Positions 45,189-57,077 are shown, numbered from the stretch's first letter. The stretch: 64,000 nt of DNA from Planctomycetota bacterium (GCA_021413735.1 JAIOPV010000116.1:19436-83435); one strand, 5' to 3'. The notes: generated by a model not told the origin, from the sequence alone. Made by a program: numbers and translations.

Positions 45189-46601
45189 ATGCATTCGCTC
45201 TACGCTCGCCGGGCGTTCATCCGCGACTCGGCCACCGCCCTCGGAGCTGCCACGCTGACCGCGCTCACCTCGTCGGCCGACGCACCGGCAGCGAAAGCGA
45301 AGCCGGTCGGGTTGCATTTCGAAGGGAAGGCCAAGCGGGTCATCTACCTGTTCTTTGCAGGTGGGCCCTCGCATGTTGACACGTTCGATTACAAGCCGGC
45401 TCTGAAGGCGATCCATGGCAAGGAACTGCCGGAGACGATCCGCAACGGGCAGCGGATCACCGGCATGACGAGCGGCCAAAAGTCGTTCCCGTGCGTCGCC
45501 CCGATGTTCAAGTTCAAGCAGTATGGGAAACGCGGCGCGTGGTTGAACGAAGACCTGCTAGCGCATACGGGGTCGATCATCGACGACATCTGTGTCGTAA
45601 AGTCTGTCCACACTGAGGCGATTAACCATGATCCGGCGATCACGTTCATCACTACCGGCGCGCAACAACCGGGCCGACCGAGCATGGGGGCGTGGTTGAG
45701 CTACGGACTCGGCAGCGAGAACGAGAACATGCCGGCCTATGCCGTGATGATCTCACAGGGCCGCGGGCAGAAACAGGCGCTGTATTCGCGACTGTGGGGG
45801 AGCGGGTTCTTGCCCTCGAAGCACCAGGGGGTCCAACTTCGCAGTGCCGGTGACCCGGTGCTCTATCTGTCGAACCCACCCGGTCTTGATCGGGACGCAA
45901 GACGGGAGCAACTGGATGTGCTCGCCGAACTGAACCGGGACACGGCCGACCGTTTTGGTGATCCGGAAACGCAGACACGAATCGCACAGTATGAGATGGC
46001 GTTCCGGATGCAAACCGCCGTCCCGGAAGTCGCCGATCTGACCAAGGAACCGCAGAAGGTGCTCGATCTGTACGGTCCCGACGTGAAGAAACCCGGCAGC
46101 TTTGCCGCGGATTGCTTACTCGCTCGACGCATGGTCGAGCGTGGCGTCCGCATGGTGCAAATTTTCCACCAGGGCTGGGACCAACACGGTGCCCTGCCGC
46201 GGAATCTGCGACTCCAGTGTGAGGACATCGACCAGGCGTGCGCGGGGCTTGTCACCGACCTGAAGCGCAAGGGGATGCTCGACGACACGCTGGTCGTCTG
46301 CGGGGGTGAGTTCGGGCGGACGATCTACAGTCAGGGGGCACTGACGGAAAAGGACCACGGTCGCGACCACCACGGGCGGTGTTTCACGACGTGGCTGGCG
46401 GGGGGCGGGATCAAGCCGGGGTTCGAGTACGGCGCGACGGACGACTTCAGCTATAACATCACCGAGAACCCCGTCCACATTCGCGACCTGAACGCAACGA
46501 TCCTGCACTGCCTCGGCATCGATCACAAGCGTCTGACATTCAAGTACCAGGGTCTCGACCAGCGACTCACCGGCGCGGAGGAGGCGAAGGTGGTGAAGTA
46601 A
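45189..46601 (+). CDS. DUF1501 protein (Tat-exported)
   Basis: A 470-aa protein with a twin-arginine type leader ('[20 protein letters not shown]'). DUF1501 features: '[20 protein letters not shown]', '[14 protein letters not shown]', '[20 protein letters not shown]' and '[19 protein letters not shown]'. The fold belongs to the alkaline phosphatase/sulfatase superfamily, but the substrate is unknown. It forms a two-gene unit with the DUF1549/1553 protein upstream (10-base gap). A 20-bp palindrome lies 29 bases after its stop, facing the convergent DUF1501 gene. Confidence 0.93.
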   Translation: MHSLYARRAFIRDSATALGAATLTALTSSADAPAAKAKPVGLHFEGKAKRVIYLFFAGGPSHVDTFDYKPALKAIHGKELPETIRNGQRITGMTSGQKSFPCVAPMFKFKQYGKRGAWLNEDLLAHTGSIIDDICVVKSVHTEAINHDPAITFITTGAQQPGRPSMGAWLSYGLGSENENMPAYAVMISQGRGQKQALYSRLWGSGFLPSKHQGVQLRSAGDPVLYLSNPPGLDRDARREQLDVLAELNRDTADRFGDPETQTRIAQYEMAFRMQTAVPEVADLTKEPQKVLDLYGPDVKKPGSFAADCLLARRMVERGVRMVQIFHQGWDQHGALPRNLRLQCEDIDQACAGLVTDLKRKGMLDDTLVVCGGEFGRTIYSQGALTEKDHGRDHHGRCFTTWLAGGGIKPGFEYGATDDFSYNITENPVHIRDLNATILHCLGIDHKRLTFKYQGLDQRLTGAEEAKVVK

Positions 46602-46630
46602 ACCCTCGTGTAACCGTAAAACCGGCCGCC

Positions 46631-46680
46631 CCGCGACCGCAAGGGAGCGGACAACGTCAACCGCTCCCTTGCGGTCGCGG
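46631..46680. repeat. Perfect 20-bp palindrome between converging DUF1501 genes
   Basis: Arms 46631-46650 and 46661-46680 (CCGCGACCGCAAGGGAGCGG) are exact reverse complements with a 10-base loop. It is suitable as a shared terminator for both converging genes, although no T-run flanks it. Confidence 0.88.
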
Positions 46681-46706
46681 CTCGCTCCAGATTTCCTGTA
46701 ACCGCT

Positions 46707-48044
46707 CTAGCCGAACAGCGCCTTGATGGGACTGCCTGCGGAGATCGGCAACGGCCGGCCGAGTTGATCCCGGATCTCCGTCGCAGGGTCGAGCCCCATC
46801 GCGTGGACCACTGTTGCGGTGATGTCGTCCGGCCGCAGCGGGTCGTCCTTGGGGAACGCCCCCCTCGGGTCTGACGCTCCGTAGGTGATCCCCCCGCGGA
46901 TGCCACCACCGGCCAGGAGGATCGACTGGCACTGCGGCCAGTGGTCGCGGCCGGCCTTGTCGTTCACCTTCGGCGTCCGCCCGAAGTCCCCGGTCCAGTA
47001 CACGAGCGTCTCGTCGAGTAGTCCGCGGTCCTTCAGGTCGTCGAGCAGGGCGGAGAGCGTTCCGTCGGTGTGCGGCAGGAGCGTGTTCTTCATGGTCGGG
47101 AAGAGAGTGTCGTGCATGTCCCACCCGCGGATGCCCCGCGAGTAGTACACGGTCACGAAGCGCACCCCGGCCTCGACCAACCGGCGGGCCAACAACACGC
47201 TCTGGCCGTAGGTGTGCCGGCCATACCGATCCCGAAGTTCCGGCTTCTCATTCTGGATGGCGAACGCCTGCTGCGTCCTGGCCGAACTCAGGATGCCCAG
47301 CGCCCGAGCCTGGTAATCGCGCATCCCCCGCACGTCGGCAGTGAGGTCAGCAAGGTCGCTGAGCCCGGCGAGGTCGGCCTGGATCGCCTTTCGGTCGGCG
47401 AGTCTGCCCACGTCCACCCCGGACGGCGGGGCCAACTCGGTCACCTTGAAGTCGTCCGCGTTCGGGTCGTTCAGCACCCACAGCGGGTCGTGGGCTTTCC
47501 CGAGGAGCCCCGCGAACTCGCCCGGGGTGCGGAACGGACCATCGGCAATCATGGTTGGCAGCGAGACGAACGATGGAACCTTCCCCTCCGAGGGGCGGAG
47601 GCGATCGACGATTGAGCCCGGGTGCGGGAAGTCGGTGGCCGCAGCGTTCGCAGTGACGATGTTGACGAGCGGTTCGCGACCGGTCAGGGAGTAGTACGCC
47701 CCGGAGTTGTGGGACGACTTGTTGTGCGCGACGCTCCGCACCACCGCGTACAGGTCGGACCGCGCCGCGAGCTTCGGGAGGTGTTCGCAGACCAGCAGTC
47801 CCGGGGTCTTGGTTCGGATCGCCTTGAACTCGCCGCGGACCTCGGCGGGCGCATCCGGCTTGGCGTCGAAGGTCTCCAGGTGCGACGGTCCGCCGAACTG
47901 GAACAGCATGATGACGCTCTTCGCGGTCGCCTTGCGCGACAGTCCCCCCTTCTCCGCCTGGAGGACATTCGGAAGTGACAGCCCGGTGAGGCCGACAGCA
48001 CCGACGCGGAGGAGCGCCCGGCGGGTGAGGGTGGGGTGGAGCAT
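46707..48044 (-). CDS. DUF1501 protein (Tat-exported)
   Basis: A 445-aa protein with leader 'LTRRALLRVGAVGLTGLSLP'. It has 'VIMLFQFGGPSHLETFDAKP', 'YYSRGIRGWDMHDTLFPTMK', 'WTGDFGRTPKVNDKAGRDHW' and 'SILLAGGGIRGGITYGASD', the full DUF1501 set. It is transcribed opposite to the flanking genes and is divergent from the DUF1549/1553 gene at 48210, sharing a 165-base promoter region. By planctomycete habit that gene is its likely partner. Third-base GC looks higher here than in the PKS region (judged by eye, not computed). Confidence 0.93.
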   Translation of the reverse strand: MLHPTLTRRALLRVGAVGLTGLSLPNVLQAEKGGLSRKATAKSVIMLFQFGGPSHLETFDAKPDAPAEVRGEFKAIRTKTPGLLVCEHLPKLAARSDLYAVVRSVAHNKSSHNSGAYYSLTGREPLVNIVTANAAATDFPHPGSIVDRLRPSEGKVPSFVSLPTMIADGPFRTPGEFAGLLGKAHDPLWVLNDPNADDFKVTELAPPSGVDVGRLADRKAIQADLAGLSDLADLTADVRGMRDYQARALGILSSARTQQAFAIQNEKPELRDRYGRHTYGQSVLLARRLVEAGVRFVTVYYSRGIRGWDMHDTLFPTMKNTLLPHTDGTLSALLDDLKDRGLLDETLVYWTGDFGRTPKVNDKAGRDHWPQCQSILLAGGGIRGGITYGASDPRGAFPKDDPLRPDDITATVVHAMGLDPATEIRDQLGRPLPISAGSPIKALFG

Positions 48045-48209
48045 GCGTGGATCTCGCGGTCGCGGACAATGAGGCGGGAGTGTGGCTGGCAGACCTGATT
48101 ATCCCGGATCGCGACGGGTCGATGCAAGCGAGTTCCGAAGAGTGTTGCCAACGGCTCTCTGGTCGGTCAGAATTGGAGTTACCCGCCCGCCTGCCCACTC
48201 GAAGGCACT

Positions 48210-50387
48210 ATGCTCATCCGTCTCATCCCCACAACCCTGCTTGCGTTCGGTTTTTCGCCGCCTGCCACCGCTGCGGAACCGGTCAGCCTCACGCGGGAGG
48301 TCATCCCGATCCTCACGAAGGCGGGGTGTAACTCGGGAACGTGCCACGGCACCCCGACGGGGAAGAACGGCTTCCGGCTCAGCCTCCGTGGGTACGACAT
48401 CGCCCTCGACATCCACACCCTCACGCGAGAGATGGGCGGGCGGCGGATCGACCGCATCGCCCCGGATCGCAGCCTGATTCTCCAGAAGGGCACGGCCCTC
48501 GCCCCTCACGAGGGCGGACGCCGACTCGACCCCGACGGCGACCTCTACCGCCTCCTCCGCGACTGGATCGCAGAGGGGGCACTCGACGACCGCAACCGCT
48601 CCCCGCGGCCGACCACCATCGCCGTCACACCAGCGCAGACGATTCTCGACGCTCCGGCCGCGTCGGCAACGCTGAAGGTTGTCGCCGCGTTCCCCGATGG
48701 GGCAAAGCAGGATGTCACGCACCTGACACGGTTCACGGTCAACGACGAACTCGCCGCCCGCGTCAGGGCTGACGGCACGGTCACCCGGTCGAGACCCGGC
48801 GAGGTCGTCGTGACCGCTGAGTATATGGGGCTCATGACGCCCGCGGTAATTCTGTTCCGCGACCCCAACCCGGACTTCCGTTGGCCCGATCCGCCGTCGC
48901 AAAATTACGTCGACGAACACGTCTTCGCGAAGCTGAAGATTTTGCGGATCGAGCCGGCACCCCTCTGCACCGACGAGGAATTCGTCCGCCGGGCGTACCT
49001 CGACGCGATCGGCCGTCTGCCCGCCCCCGCCGACGTGCTGGCGTTCCTCGCTGACAAGGACGCGACGAAGCGGTCCAAACTCATCGACACGCTGCTGGAC
49101 CAGCCCGAATTCGCCGACTGGTGGGCGCTCAAGTGGTCCGACCGACTGGGAGTGAACCAGCGGTTCGTTGGGAAGATCGGGGCGGTGAAGTATCACCAGT
49201 GGGTGCGAGGGGCGATGGCCACGAACGTCCCCGAGGACAAGTTCGCCCGCACGATTCTCACCGCGGCCGGGAGCAATTACTCGAATCCGCCGGCCGGGTT
49301 CTTCCGCCGACTCCGCAACCCGGAGTTGCGGGCCGAGGAAGTCGCGCAACTGTTCATGGGCGCGCGAATGCAGTGCGCAAAGTGCCACAACCACCCAGGG
49401 GAGAACTGGACGCAGGACGACTACTACGGTGTCGCCGCGTTCTTCGCCCGCGTCCAGTACCGCGACGGCCCGTTCTTCGTCGGGATCTACGACAAGGAGG
49501 AAACCGTCCTGGCGAAGCGAGACGGGACGCTTCTGCACCCGCGAACAGGACTCATCGTGAAGCCGAAGTTCCCGGGCGGGGCGGTCGTTGATGTTCCGCC
49601 GGAGGGAGACGTGCGGGCGGCGTTCGCGAACTGGCTCACCGCTCCGAACAACCCGTACTTCGCCCGTGCCGCAGCGAACCGCATCTGGTTCCACCTGCTC
49701 GGTCGCGGCGTGGTCGAGCCCGTGGATGACCTCCGCAGCACCAACCCGCCGAGTGTCCCTGCCCTGCTCGATGCCCTGACGGCCGACCTGGTCCGGAGCG
49801 GCTTTGACCGCAAACACCTGATCCGCACCATCATGAACTCGCGGGTCTACCAGTTATCCGGGCGGAAGAACGCGACCAACGGCGACGACGTGAAATACTT
49901 CTCACGGCAGGTGCCGCGGCGGATCGGGGCGGAGGCGCTACTGGACGCGGTGTGCGACGCGACCGGGGTGCCAGAGTCGTTCAAGGGGTTCCCGGCCGGG
50001 ACGCGGGCAGTGCAACTGCCGGACGGCGAGTTCCCGTACCCATTCCTGCGGGTGTTTGGACGACCGCCCCGGGCGAGCGCGTGCGAGTGCGAGCGGGAGA
50101 CCGACACCACCCTGCACATGGCCCTGATGCTCCAGGGCGGCAACTTTCTACAGGACAAGTTGCTCGCCCCGACCGGACGTGTCGCGTCCCTCGCCGCATC
50201 GAAAGTGACCGACCGAGAAGCTGTCGAGGAGATGTTCCTCCTGACGCTCTCCCGACAGCCGACAGCGGCCGAGACGGAGAAGCTCCTCGCTTTCCTCGCG
50301 AAAGAGGCGCAAAAAACGAGGCGGCAGCGGTTCGAGGACGTCCTGCATGCCCTGTTGAACCACCCGGAGTTCCTCTTCCAGCACTGA
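48210..50387 (+). CDS. DUF1549/DUF1553 protein with Ig-like (Big2) domain and CxxxxCH cytochrome-like motif
   Basis: A 725-aa exported protein (signal peptide MLIRLIPTTLLAFGFSPPATAA). The N-terminus reads 'VIPILTKAGCNSGTCHGTP', a CxxxxCH variant of the haem motif, followed by 'GKNGFRLSLRGYD'. Residues ~140-220 look like a bacterial Ig-like domain ('LKVVAAFPDGAKQDVTHLT', 'VTRSRPGEVVVTAEYMG'). DUF1549 follows ('YVDEHVFAKLKILRIEPAPL', 'LDAIGRLPAPADVLAFLADK'), with 'MQCAKCHNHPGENW' as a second CxxCH. DUF1553 closes it ('AAANRIWFHLLGRGVVEPVD'). GAAGG precedes the ATG. Its function is unproven; an extracytoplasmic redox role is inferred from the CxxCH motifs. Confidence 0.9.
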   Translation: MLIRLIPTTLLAFGFSPPATAAEPVSLTREVIPILTKAGCNSGTCHGTPTGKNGFRLSLRGYDIALDIHTLTREMGGRRIDRIAPDRSLILQKGTALAPHEGGRRLDPDGDLYRLLRDWIAEGALDDRNRSPRPTTIAVTPAQTILDAPAASATLKVVAAFPDGAKQDVTHLTRFTVNDELAARVRADGTVTRSRPGEVVVTAEYMGLMTPAVILFRDPNPDFRWPDPPSQNYVDEHVFAKLKILRIEPAPLCTDEEFVRRAYLDAIGRLPAPADVLAFLADKDATKRSKLIDTLLDQPEFADWWALKWSDRLGVNQRFVGKIGAVKYHQWVRGAMATNVPEDKFARTILTAAGSNYSNPPAGFFRRLRNPELRAEEVAQLFMGARMQCAKCHNHPGENWTQDDYYGVAAFFARVQYRDGPFFVGIYDKEETVLAKRDGTLLHPRTGLIVKPKFPGGAVVDVPPEGDVRAAFANWLTAPNNPYFARAAANRIWFHLLGRGVVEPVDDLRSTNPPSVPALLDALTADLVRSGFDRKHLIRTIMNSRVYQLSGRKNATNGDDVKYFSRQVPRRIGAEALLDAVCDATGVPESFKGFPAGTRAVQLPDGEFPYPFLRVFGRPPRASACECERETDTTLHMALMLQGGNFLQDKLLAPTGRVASLAASKVTDREAVEEMFLLTLSRQPTAAETEKLLAFLAKEAQKTRRQRFEDVLHALLNHPEFLFQH

Positions 50388-50465
50388 CCCACGGACCTGG
50401 CGGTCGGCCGATCGACACGGACCGCCCAAACTGAACACCGTTCAACAACCCAAACGAGTAGAGCG

Positions 50466-51851
50466 ATGAAGCTGCTGGCCCTTTTGGTTGCCTTGTGTCT
50501 GACCACCTCGACCGCGATTCGAGCGGCCGAGCCTCCGAAACCGGAAACGCCCGCCGCCATCAAGGTCGCGACGTTCGACGTGGACGCGACGCCGCCGCTG
50601 GGCTCCGCGATGGCCTACGATCCGGTCAAGCGGCTCGACGAACTGACGCTCCGCTGCCGCGGAGTCGTGATCATCGGCGCCGGCAAGCCGATCGTTCTGT
50701 GTGCGGTGGACTGGATCGGAATCGCAAACGAGGGGCACGACCTGTTCCGCGAAAAGCTCGCAGCCGCCGCAGGCACGACCCCCGAACGGGTCACCGTCCA
50801 CGCCCTGCACCAGCACGACGCGCCCGGATGCGACCTCACGGCCGAGCGGCTGATCCGCGACCTCGGGTTGAAGGACTTCGGCCGGTTCGACAGCGGCTTC
50901 CACCGTGAGGTGATGCAGCGGACCGCCAAGGCGATCACGAGCGCACGCGTGTCGGCCCAGGCGGCCACGCACTACGGTTGGGGCGTCGCTGCGGTGAAAG
51001 AGGTCGCGTCCAACCGCCGCATCCTCGGGCCGGACGGCAAGGTCCGCGCCGTTCGCTACACCGCAACCAAGGATCCCGCCCTTCGCGCCGAGCCGGAGGG
51101 CGTCATCGACCCCGAGGTGTCGGTGCTCTCGTTCTGGAACGAGGGGCGACCGATCGCGGTGCTGAGTTACTACGCCTGTCACCCCCAGAGCTATTACCGG
51201 ACTGGCATCCCCAGCCCCGACTTCCCCGGAATCGCCCGGTTCATCCGCGGCCAGGCGGTCCCCGAGGCTGTACACGTCCACTTCAACGGAGCCGGTGGGA
51301 ACATCGGGGCAGGCAAGTACAACGACGGCGACAAAGAGAACCGCATGGTACTCGCCCAGCGCTTGGCCGACGGGATGAAGCAGGCCTTGGCGAACACGAA
51401 GAAGCACCCGCTGACCGAAGCGGACGTCGGCTGGGAGACGGTCCCGGTCAAGCTCCCCGTGGCACCCCATTTGAAGGAAGACGACCTGATCAAGGACCTG
51501 AAGACGGAGCCGGCCCGGGGGTACATCTCGAAGGCGGACCAACTGGCCTGGGTCGTCCGCCGCAAGGCGGGGCACGCGATCGACATCGCCTGCCTCCGTG
51601 TGGGGGAATCCCGGGTGCTGCACATGCCGGGCGAACTGTTCGTCGAGTACCAACTGGCCGCCAAGAAGCTGCGACCAGACCTGCAGGTGGCGATGGCGGC
51701 TTACGGCGACTACGGCCCCGGCTACATCGGCACGACCGCCGCGTACGCCGAAGGGGGGTACGAAACCAGTGCGCGGGCCAGCAACGTGGCACCGGAGGTC
51801 GAGCCTGTCCTGATGGACGCCGTGAAGCAACTCCTGGGAGCCAAGAAGTGA
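50466..51851 (+). CDS. Neutral/alkaline ceramidase-like secreted hydrolase
   Basis: A 461-aa protein with a signal peptide ([20 protein letters not shown]). It matches the N-terminal domain of neutral/alkaline non-lysosomal ceramidases: '[19 protein letters not shown]', '[20 protein letters not shown]', '[15 protein letters not shown]' (the family's zinc-binding H-x-H position) and '[16 protein letters not shown]'. Ceramidases split the amide of ceramide, but planctomycete relatives are many and uncharacterised and may act on other amides or esters. It lies 78 bases after the DUF1549/1553 gene. The C-terminus ends '[14 protein letters not shown]' plus a short helix, shorter than eukaryotic enzymes, which add a second domain. 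Confidence 0.82.
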   Translation: MKLLALLVALCLTTSTAIRAAEPPKPETPAAIKVATFDVDATPPLGSAMAYDPVKRLDELTLRCRGVVIIGAGKPIVLCAVDWIGIANEGHDLFREKLAAAAGTTPERVTVHALHQHDAPGCDLTAERLIRDLGLKDFGRFDSGFHREVMQRTAKAITSARVSAQAATHYGWGVAAVKEVASNRRILGPDGKVRAVRYTATKDPALRAEPEGVIDPEVSVLSFWNEGRPIAVLSYYACHPQSYYRTGIPSPDFPGIARFIRGQAVPEAVHVHFNGAGGNIGAGKYNDGDKENRMVLAQRLADGMKQALANTKKHPLTEADVGWETVPVKLPVAPHLKEDDLIKDLKTEPARGYISKADQLAWVVRRKAGHAIDIACLRVGESRVLHMPGELFVEYQLAAKKLRPDLQVAMAAYGDYGPGYIGTTAAYAEGGYETSARASNVAPEVEPVLMDAVKQLLGAKK

Positions 51852-51856
51852 GTTGA

Positions 51857-52072
51857 ACCTCAAAGGCTGAGTACGGGCCCGACGCCTGGGTGTGCGGATG
51901 CGTGGACGACATGAGCTCGTACATCCCCTCACGCCGGGTCTGGTTGGAGGGTGGATACGAGGGTGGCTCGAACCTATACGAGTACGGTCGCCCCGCGTTC
52001 CGCTGGGCCGGCGATATCGAAACTCCAGTCACTCGCACCGTGACGAAACTGGTGAAGTCCGTCGAGAAGTGA
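51857..52072 (+). pseudogene. C-terminal remnant of a second ceramidase-like gene
   Basis: An open stretch after a TGA at 51854-51856 encodes 'KAEYGPDAWVCGCVDDMSSY', then 'IPSRRVWLEGGYEGGSNLYE', ending in a TGA after 'LVKSVEK'. The 'DDM..YIPSRRV..EGGYEGG' block is, as I recall it, the usual C-terminal end of planctomycete ceramidase-like proteins and corresponds to '[14 protein letters not shown]' at the end of the intact gene just upstream. No matching start or N-terminal domain exists, so it appears to be the tail of a deleted paralogue. GTG 51890 could in principle start a 60-aa peptide. Confidence 0.6.
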
Positions 52073-52082
52073 CCCCCTGGAA

Positions 52083-53519
52083 ATGTCGATGACCCACACC
52101 CACCATGCCGGCTGTTGCCACCCGATCCTGACTCGCCGTGCCGCCCTCCGGGCCGGAGCGGTTGGGCTGCTCGGGATGGCCGAGGCGTCCGCGATGCGAG
52201 CGATGGCGGGCGCGGAGAAACGCCGCGCCAACTCGGTGATCTTCGTCTTCCTCACGGGCGGGTTGTCGCACCTCGACAGCTTCGACCTGAAGCCAGACGC
52301 CCCGGACACCGTTCGCGGTGAGTTCAAATCGGTCGCCACAAAGACACCCGGCATCCGGATCTGCGAGCACCTGCCGCTGTTGGCCGAGCAGAGCGACACA
52401 TGGTCGCTGGTCCGATCCATCGCGACGGGCAGCAGCGGGCACGAGGAGGCCTGCCACATGCTGCTCACGGGCCGGCTCGACATGCCGGCGGGCTTCTCGC
52501 TCCAGAACGTGCCGAACCCCAGCGAGTGGCCGTCGATGCCGGCGCTGGTGAACTACACCAAGCAGGGCCGGGGCCGTAACAACCTCCCCCCGGCGGTCGT
52601 CCTGCCAGAGCCGAGCGTCAACGAGGCGGGGAAGGTCCGACCGGGCCAGTACGCCGGGCGGCTCGGGCCACGCTGGGAGGCGTGGCACCTGCGGATGGCC
52701 ACGCAGTGCTCACTCGGTAACGGCGCCTGCCCTCACTGCTTCCGGTTCGATGGCGAGCCGTTCAAGCACGAGCCCGCCACAGTCTTCGAGACCCCGACGC
52801 TCACCCTGCCAGACGGCGGATCAGACCGGCTGCAAGATCGGGTCGGGTTGCTCAACAAGATCGAACGGCAGCAGCTCGCCATTGAGCAGGGGGCCGAGGC
52901 CAGGCTTCTGGACCGGCACCGGCAGCAGGCGCTCACGGTGCTCAGCGATCCGCGGACGCGGGGGGCGTTCGAAGTTGAGAAGGCGGACGCAAAGACCCTG
53001 GCCCGCTACGGGAAGAACAAGTTCGGCCTCTCCCTGCTCATGGCTTCCCGGCTGGTCCAGGCGGGTGTCAGCCTCGTCCAGGTGAACCTGGGGAAGAACT
53101 CGTCCTGGGACACCCACCGCGGCAACTTCGTCAACCTGAAGGAGAACCTCTTCCCGTACTTCGACCAGTCCGTCTCGGCCCTGCTCGACGACCTGAAGGC
53201 GAGCGGCCTGCTTGACGAGACACTGGTGATCGTGACCGGGGAGTTCGGCCGGACGCCAAAGATCAACAATGACGCCGGTCGCGACCACTGGGGCCCGGTG
53301 ATGAGCACGCTTCTCGCGGGCGGGGGCGTGCAGGGCGGGCGGGTGATTGGCGCGACCGACAAGATTGGTGGGGAGCCGGTCGCAGACCGGCAGACGCCGG
53401 AGAACCTGGCCGCGACTCTCTATACCCGCCTCGGCATCCCGCGCACCGCCGGTTGGCAGGATACTGATGGTCGTCCGTACGAGGTGTATCGCGGCGACCC
53501 CATCCCCGGACTGACTTGA
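52083..53519 (+). CDS. DUF1501 protein
   Basis: A 478-aa protein. The N-terminus holds 'LTRRAALRAGAVGLLGMA', a Tat-type leader preceded by a His/Cys-rich start. DUF1501 motifs: 'VIFVFLTGGLSHLDSFDLKP', 'SWDTHRGNFVNLKENLFPYF', 'VTGEFGRTPKINNDAGRDHW' and 'STLLAGGGVQGGRVIGATDK'. The 'GGPSH' motif reads GGLSH here. It starts 10 bases after the ceramidase-like remnant and probably belongs to the 48.2-53.5 kb unit (DUF1549/1553, ceramidase-like, DUF1501). A weak hairpin (53523-53541) follows its stop. Confidence 0.93.
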   Translation: MSMTHTHHAGCCHPILTRRAALRAGAVGLLGMAEASAMRAMAGAEKRRANSVIFVFLTGGLSHLDSFDLKPDAPDTVRGEFKSVATKTPGIRICEHLPLLAEQSDTWSLVRSIATGSSGHEEACHMLLTGRLDMPAGFSLQNVPNPSEWPSMPALVNYTKQGRGRNNLPPAVVLPEPSVNEAGKVRPGQYAGRLGPRWEAWHLRMATQCSLGNGACPHCFRFDGEPFKHEPATVFETPTLTLPDGGSDRLQDRVGLLNKIERQQLAIEQGAEARLLDRHRQQALTVLSDPRTRGAFEVEKADAKTLARYGKNKFGLSLLMASRLVQAGVSLVQVNLGKNSSWDTHRGNFVNLKENLFPYFDQSVSALLDDLKASGLLDETLVIVTGEFGRTPKINNDAGRDHWGPVMSTLLAGGGVQGGRVIGATDKIGGEPVADRQTPENLAATLYTRLGIPRTAGWQDTDGRPYEVYRGDPIPGLT

Positions 53520-53644
53520 AGGAGCCCCGTCCCTGCGGGGGCGCCGGGCGTCACAGGGCCAGCCGATCAAGGACATCCTGAGCTGATCGCCGATCAGATT
53601 GACCCGCCTTATTCTTTCGCTCGTTTCAACCGGACTCAACCGCC

Positions 53645-54910
53645 ATGCCTGGCCTCTCCCGACGCGACGCTCTGAAATTCGGCTCCGCGGTCGTCGCGGG
53701 AACCACCTTCCCATACGGGGCCACGACGGGGGCGATCGACGGCAAGGCGGATCCGGTCAAGCCGCGGTCGGTCGCCGCCGTTGTGACGGTGTATCGGCAC
53801 AATTCGCATGCGGACGTCATCCTCACCAAGATTCTGGAAGGGTGGAAGCACGACGGCGGTCCCGGCCCGGCGCTCAAACTCGCCTCGCTCTATGTCGATC
53901 AGTTCCCCAAGGATGATATCGCACGAACGATGTGCAAGAAGCACGACGTGCCCATCTTCGATTCGATCGAGAAGGCCGTGACCGGCGGCGGGAGGACGAT
54001 CCCCGTCGATGGCGTGCTGAGCATCGGCGAACACGGCGACTACCCATCGAACAAACTCGGGCAGCAACTCTACCCGCGTCAGCGTTTCTTCAAGGAGATC
54101 ACCGACGCCTTCGAGAAGTGCGGCCGGGTCGTACCCGTATTCAACGACAAGCATCTTGGGCCGCCGTGGGGTGAGGCCAAGTGGATGTACGACCGAGCGG
54201 TGAAAATGAAGGTGCCGATCATGGCGGGGTCGTCGCTGCCAGTCGGGTTCCGCAGCCACAAGATCGAAGTCCCGATGGGCAGCGAGATCGAATCGGCCGT
54301 CGGGATTGGCTACAGCGGATTGGATGTGTACGGCTTCCACGCCCTGGATTGCTACCAGTCATTCGTTGAGCGTCGTCGGAACGCCGAGAAGGGCGTGAAG
54401 TGGGTGCAGTTCCTCCAGGGGCCGGCGATGTGGAAAGCAGTCGATGATGGCGTGGTCGCGAAAGATCTTCTGGAGGCCGCCTACGACGTTGTTCCGAAAT
54501 CGGGAAAGAAAGGCATGCGCGAGGACGAGAAAGCGGCCTTGTTCCTCTTCGAGTACACGGACGGGTTTCGGGGAGCCCAGTTCATGTTGAACAGCGTCAG
54601 CCGATCGGCCGTTGCGGTGAAACTCAAGGGCGCCACGCTCCCGGTCGCGACCGGCTTTGAAGAGCGGGCCGAGCCCCGCTATCCGCACTTCGCGTACCTG
54701 CTGAAAGCCATCGAAGCCATGATTCACACGGGCCGCCCGAGCTACCCGGTCGAGCGGACCCTCCTGAGCAGCGGCATTCTGGACCGGGCACTCACCTCGC
54801 GGAGCCAGGACGGGAAGAAGCTGGACACACCCGAACTCGCGATCGCGTACAAGCCGGTCGATTATCCGTACGCGCCCGAGCCCGATTTGCTCGCGCCGCC
54901 CACCAAATAG
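53645..54910 (+). CDS. Tat-exported protein of unknown function
   Basis: A 421-aa protein with a twin-arginine leader ('GLSRRDALKFGSAVVAGT'). The first ~130 mature residues resemble a Rossmann-like alpha/beta domain ('VAAVVTVYRHNSHADVILTK', 'KHDVPIFDSIEKAVTGGGRT'), loosely like Gfo/Idh/MocA oxidoreductases, but the glycine-rich nucleotide motif is not seen. 'DGVLSIGEHGDYPSNKLGQQ' and 'MAGSSLPVGFRS' look like conserved pocket segments. No function is assigned. It lies between two DUF1501 genes on the same strand and may be handled together with them. Confidence 0.85.
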   Translation: MPGLSRRDALKFGSAVVAGTTFPYGATTGAIDGKADPVKPRSVAAVVTVYRHNSHADVILTKILEGWKHDGGPGPALKLASLYVDQFPKDDIARTMCKKHDVPIFDSIEKAVTGGGRTIPVDGVLSIGEHGDYPSNKLGQQLYPRQRFFKEITDAFEKCGRVVPVFNDKHLGPPWGEAKWMYDRAVKMKVPIMAGSSLPVGFRSHKIEVPMGSEIESAVGIGYSGLDVYGFHALDCYQSFVERRRNAEKGVKWVQFLQGPAMWKAVDDGVVAKDLLEAAYDVVPKSGKKGMREDEKAALFLFEYTDGFRGAQFMLNSVSRSAVAVKLKGATLPVATGFEERAEPRYPHFAYLLKAIEAMIHTGRPSYPVERTLLSSGILDRALTSRSQDGKKLDTPELAIAYKPVDYPYAPEPDLLAPPTK

Positions 54911-55172
54911 CGCACCCGAGAGATGTTTCGTGACACCTTGCGCTGATTGGGGCACACCGGAACGTGTTCCGACTCACCCTGCCGCGCTCATTCGCGGGCC
55001 GGTGGGTTACTGACCTCGCCGGGTGCAAAGGAAATCTCGAAGTGCGCTACTCAAATGTGAGAAATGCGGGTAGAGTCTTGTTCTGCCTACCGACTTGCCG
55101 GTGCGAAGTCATTCGCTCGGTACTCCAGTCTCATACCGTGCACTCGTCCCTTGTCGTTGAAGGATGGCGCCA

Positions 55173-56513
<1,341 letters not shown>

Positions 56514-57077
56514 CCAAGGTTCGCGCGGCCCACTCGGCTCGGACGACGGCTGGGCGCACCCAAAACCAAGGTATTCGTCGATGGCGGGAGCGCCTGCTCC
56601 GCAACAAAGGGGTACATGACCTTCTCGCGCCGCGGTTCCTTTCGGGTGTTTCTCGGTGAGAACGAGGGGCACGGACAAAGGACCGGCCCTGGGCGAATGC
56701 GGCTGCGTGGGCCGACTGTCGGATCGCGTGCGTGGCCCCGGTCATAATGGCTTCCTTCGCCGCATATATAACTTCGTGCGTACGTCCTCCGACAAGCAAC
56801 ACGGCAACGCCAAACACCCCGTCCCGACGGCCGTGCGACGGCAAACACCAAGACAAATCCAGGTGACCGAGATCACCTCGTTCTCCACGCTACTGCCTCG
56901 CAACGAGCAAGCACGACACCAGAAGCCGTCGACTTCCGACCGACGGGTGGGTAACTTTGGCATGTATCCAAACGAAAAGGCCAACACGTCATGGACCCGA
57001 AACGTCAAGTTCACCCTTGCTCAGCCGCCGCTGAGCTTCATCGTTCCGCGGGGAGGCCCGGTCTGGGAGTTGCACGG
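56514..57077. other. Long gene-poor region
   Basis: 564 bases between a DUF1501 gene and a lipoprotein gene. Several open frames exist on both strands, but none has a good start signal or family-like sequence. A TATATAA at 56764-56770 is the only AT-rich spot and may be a promoter element for the lipoprotein gene or a chance match. Confidence 0.4.
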
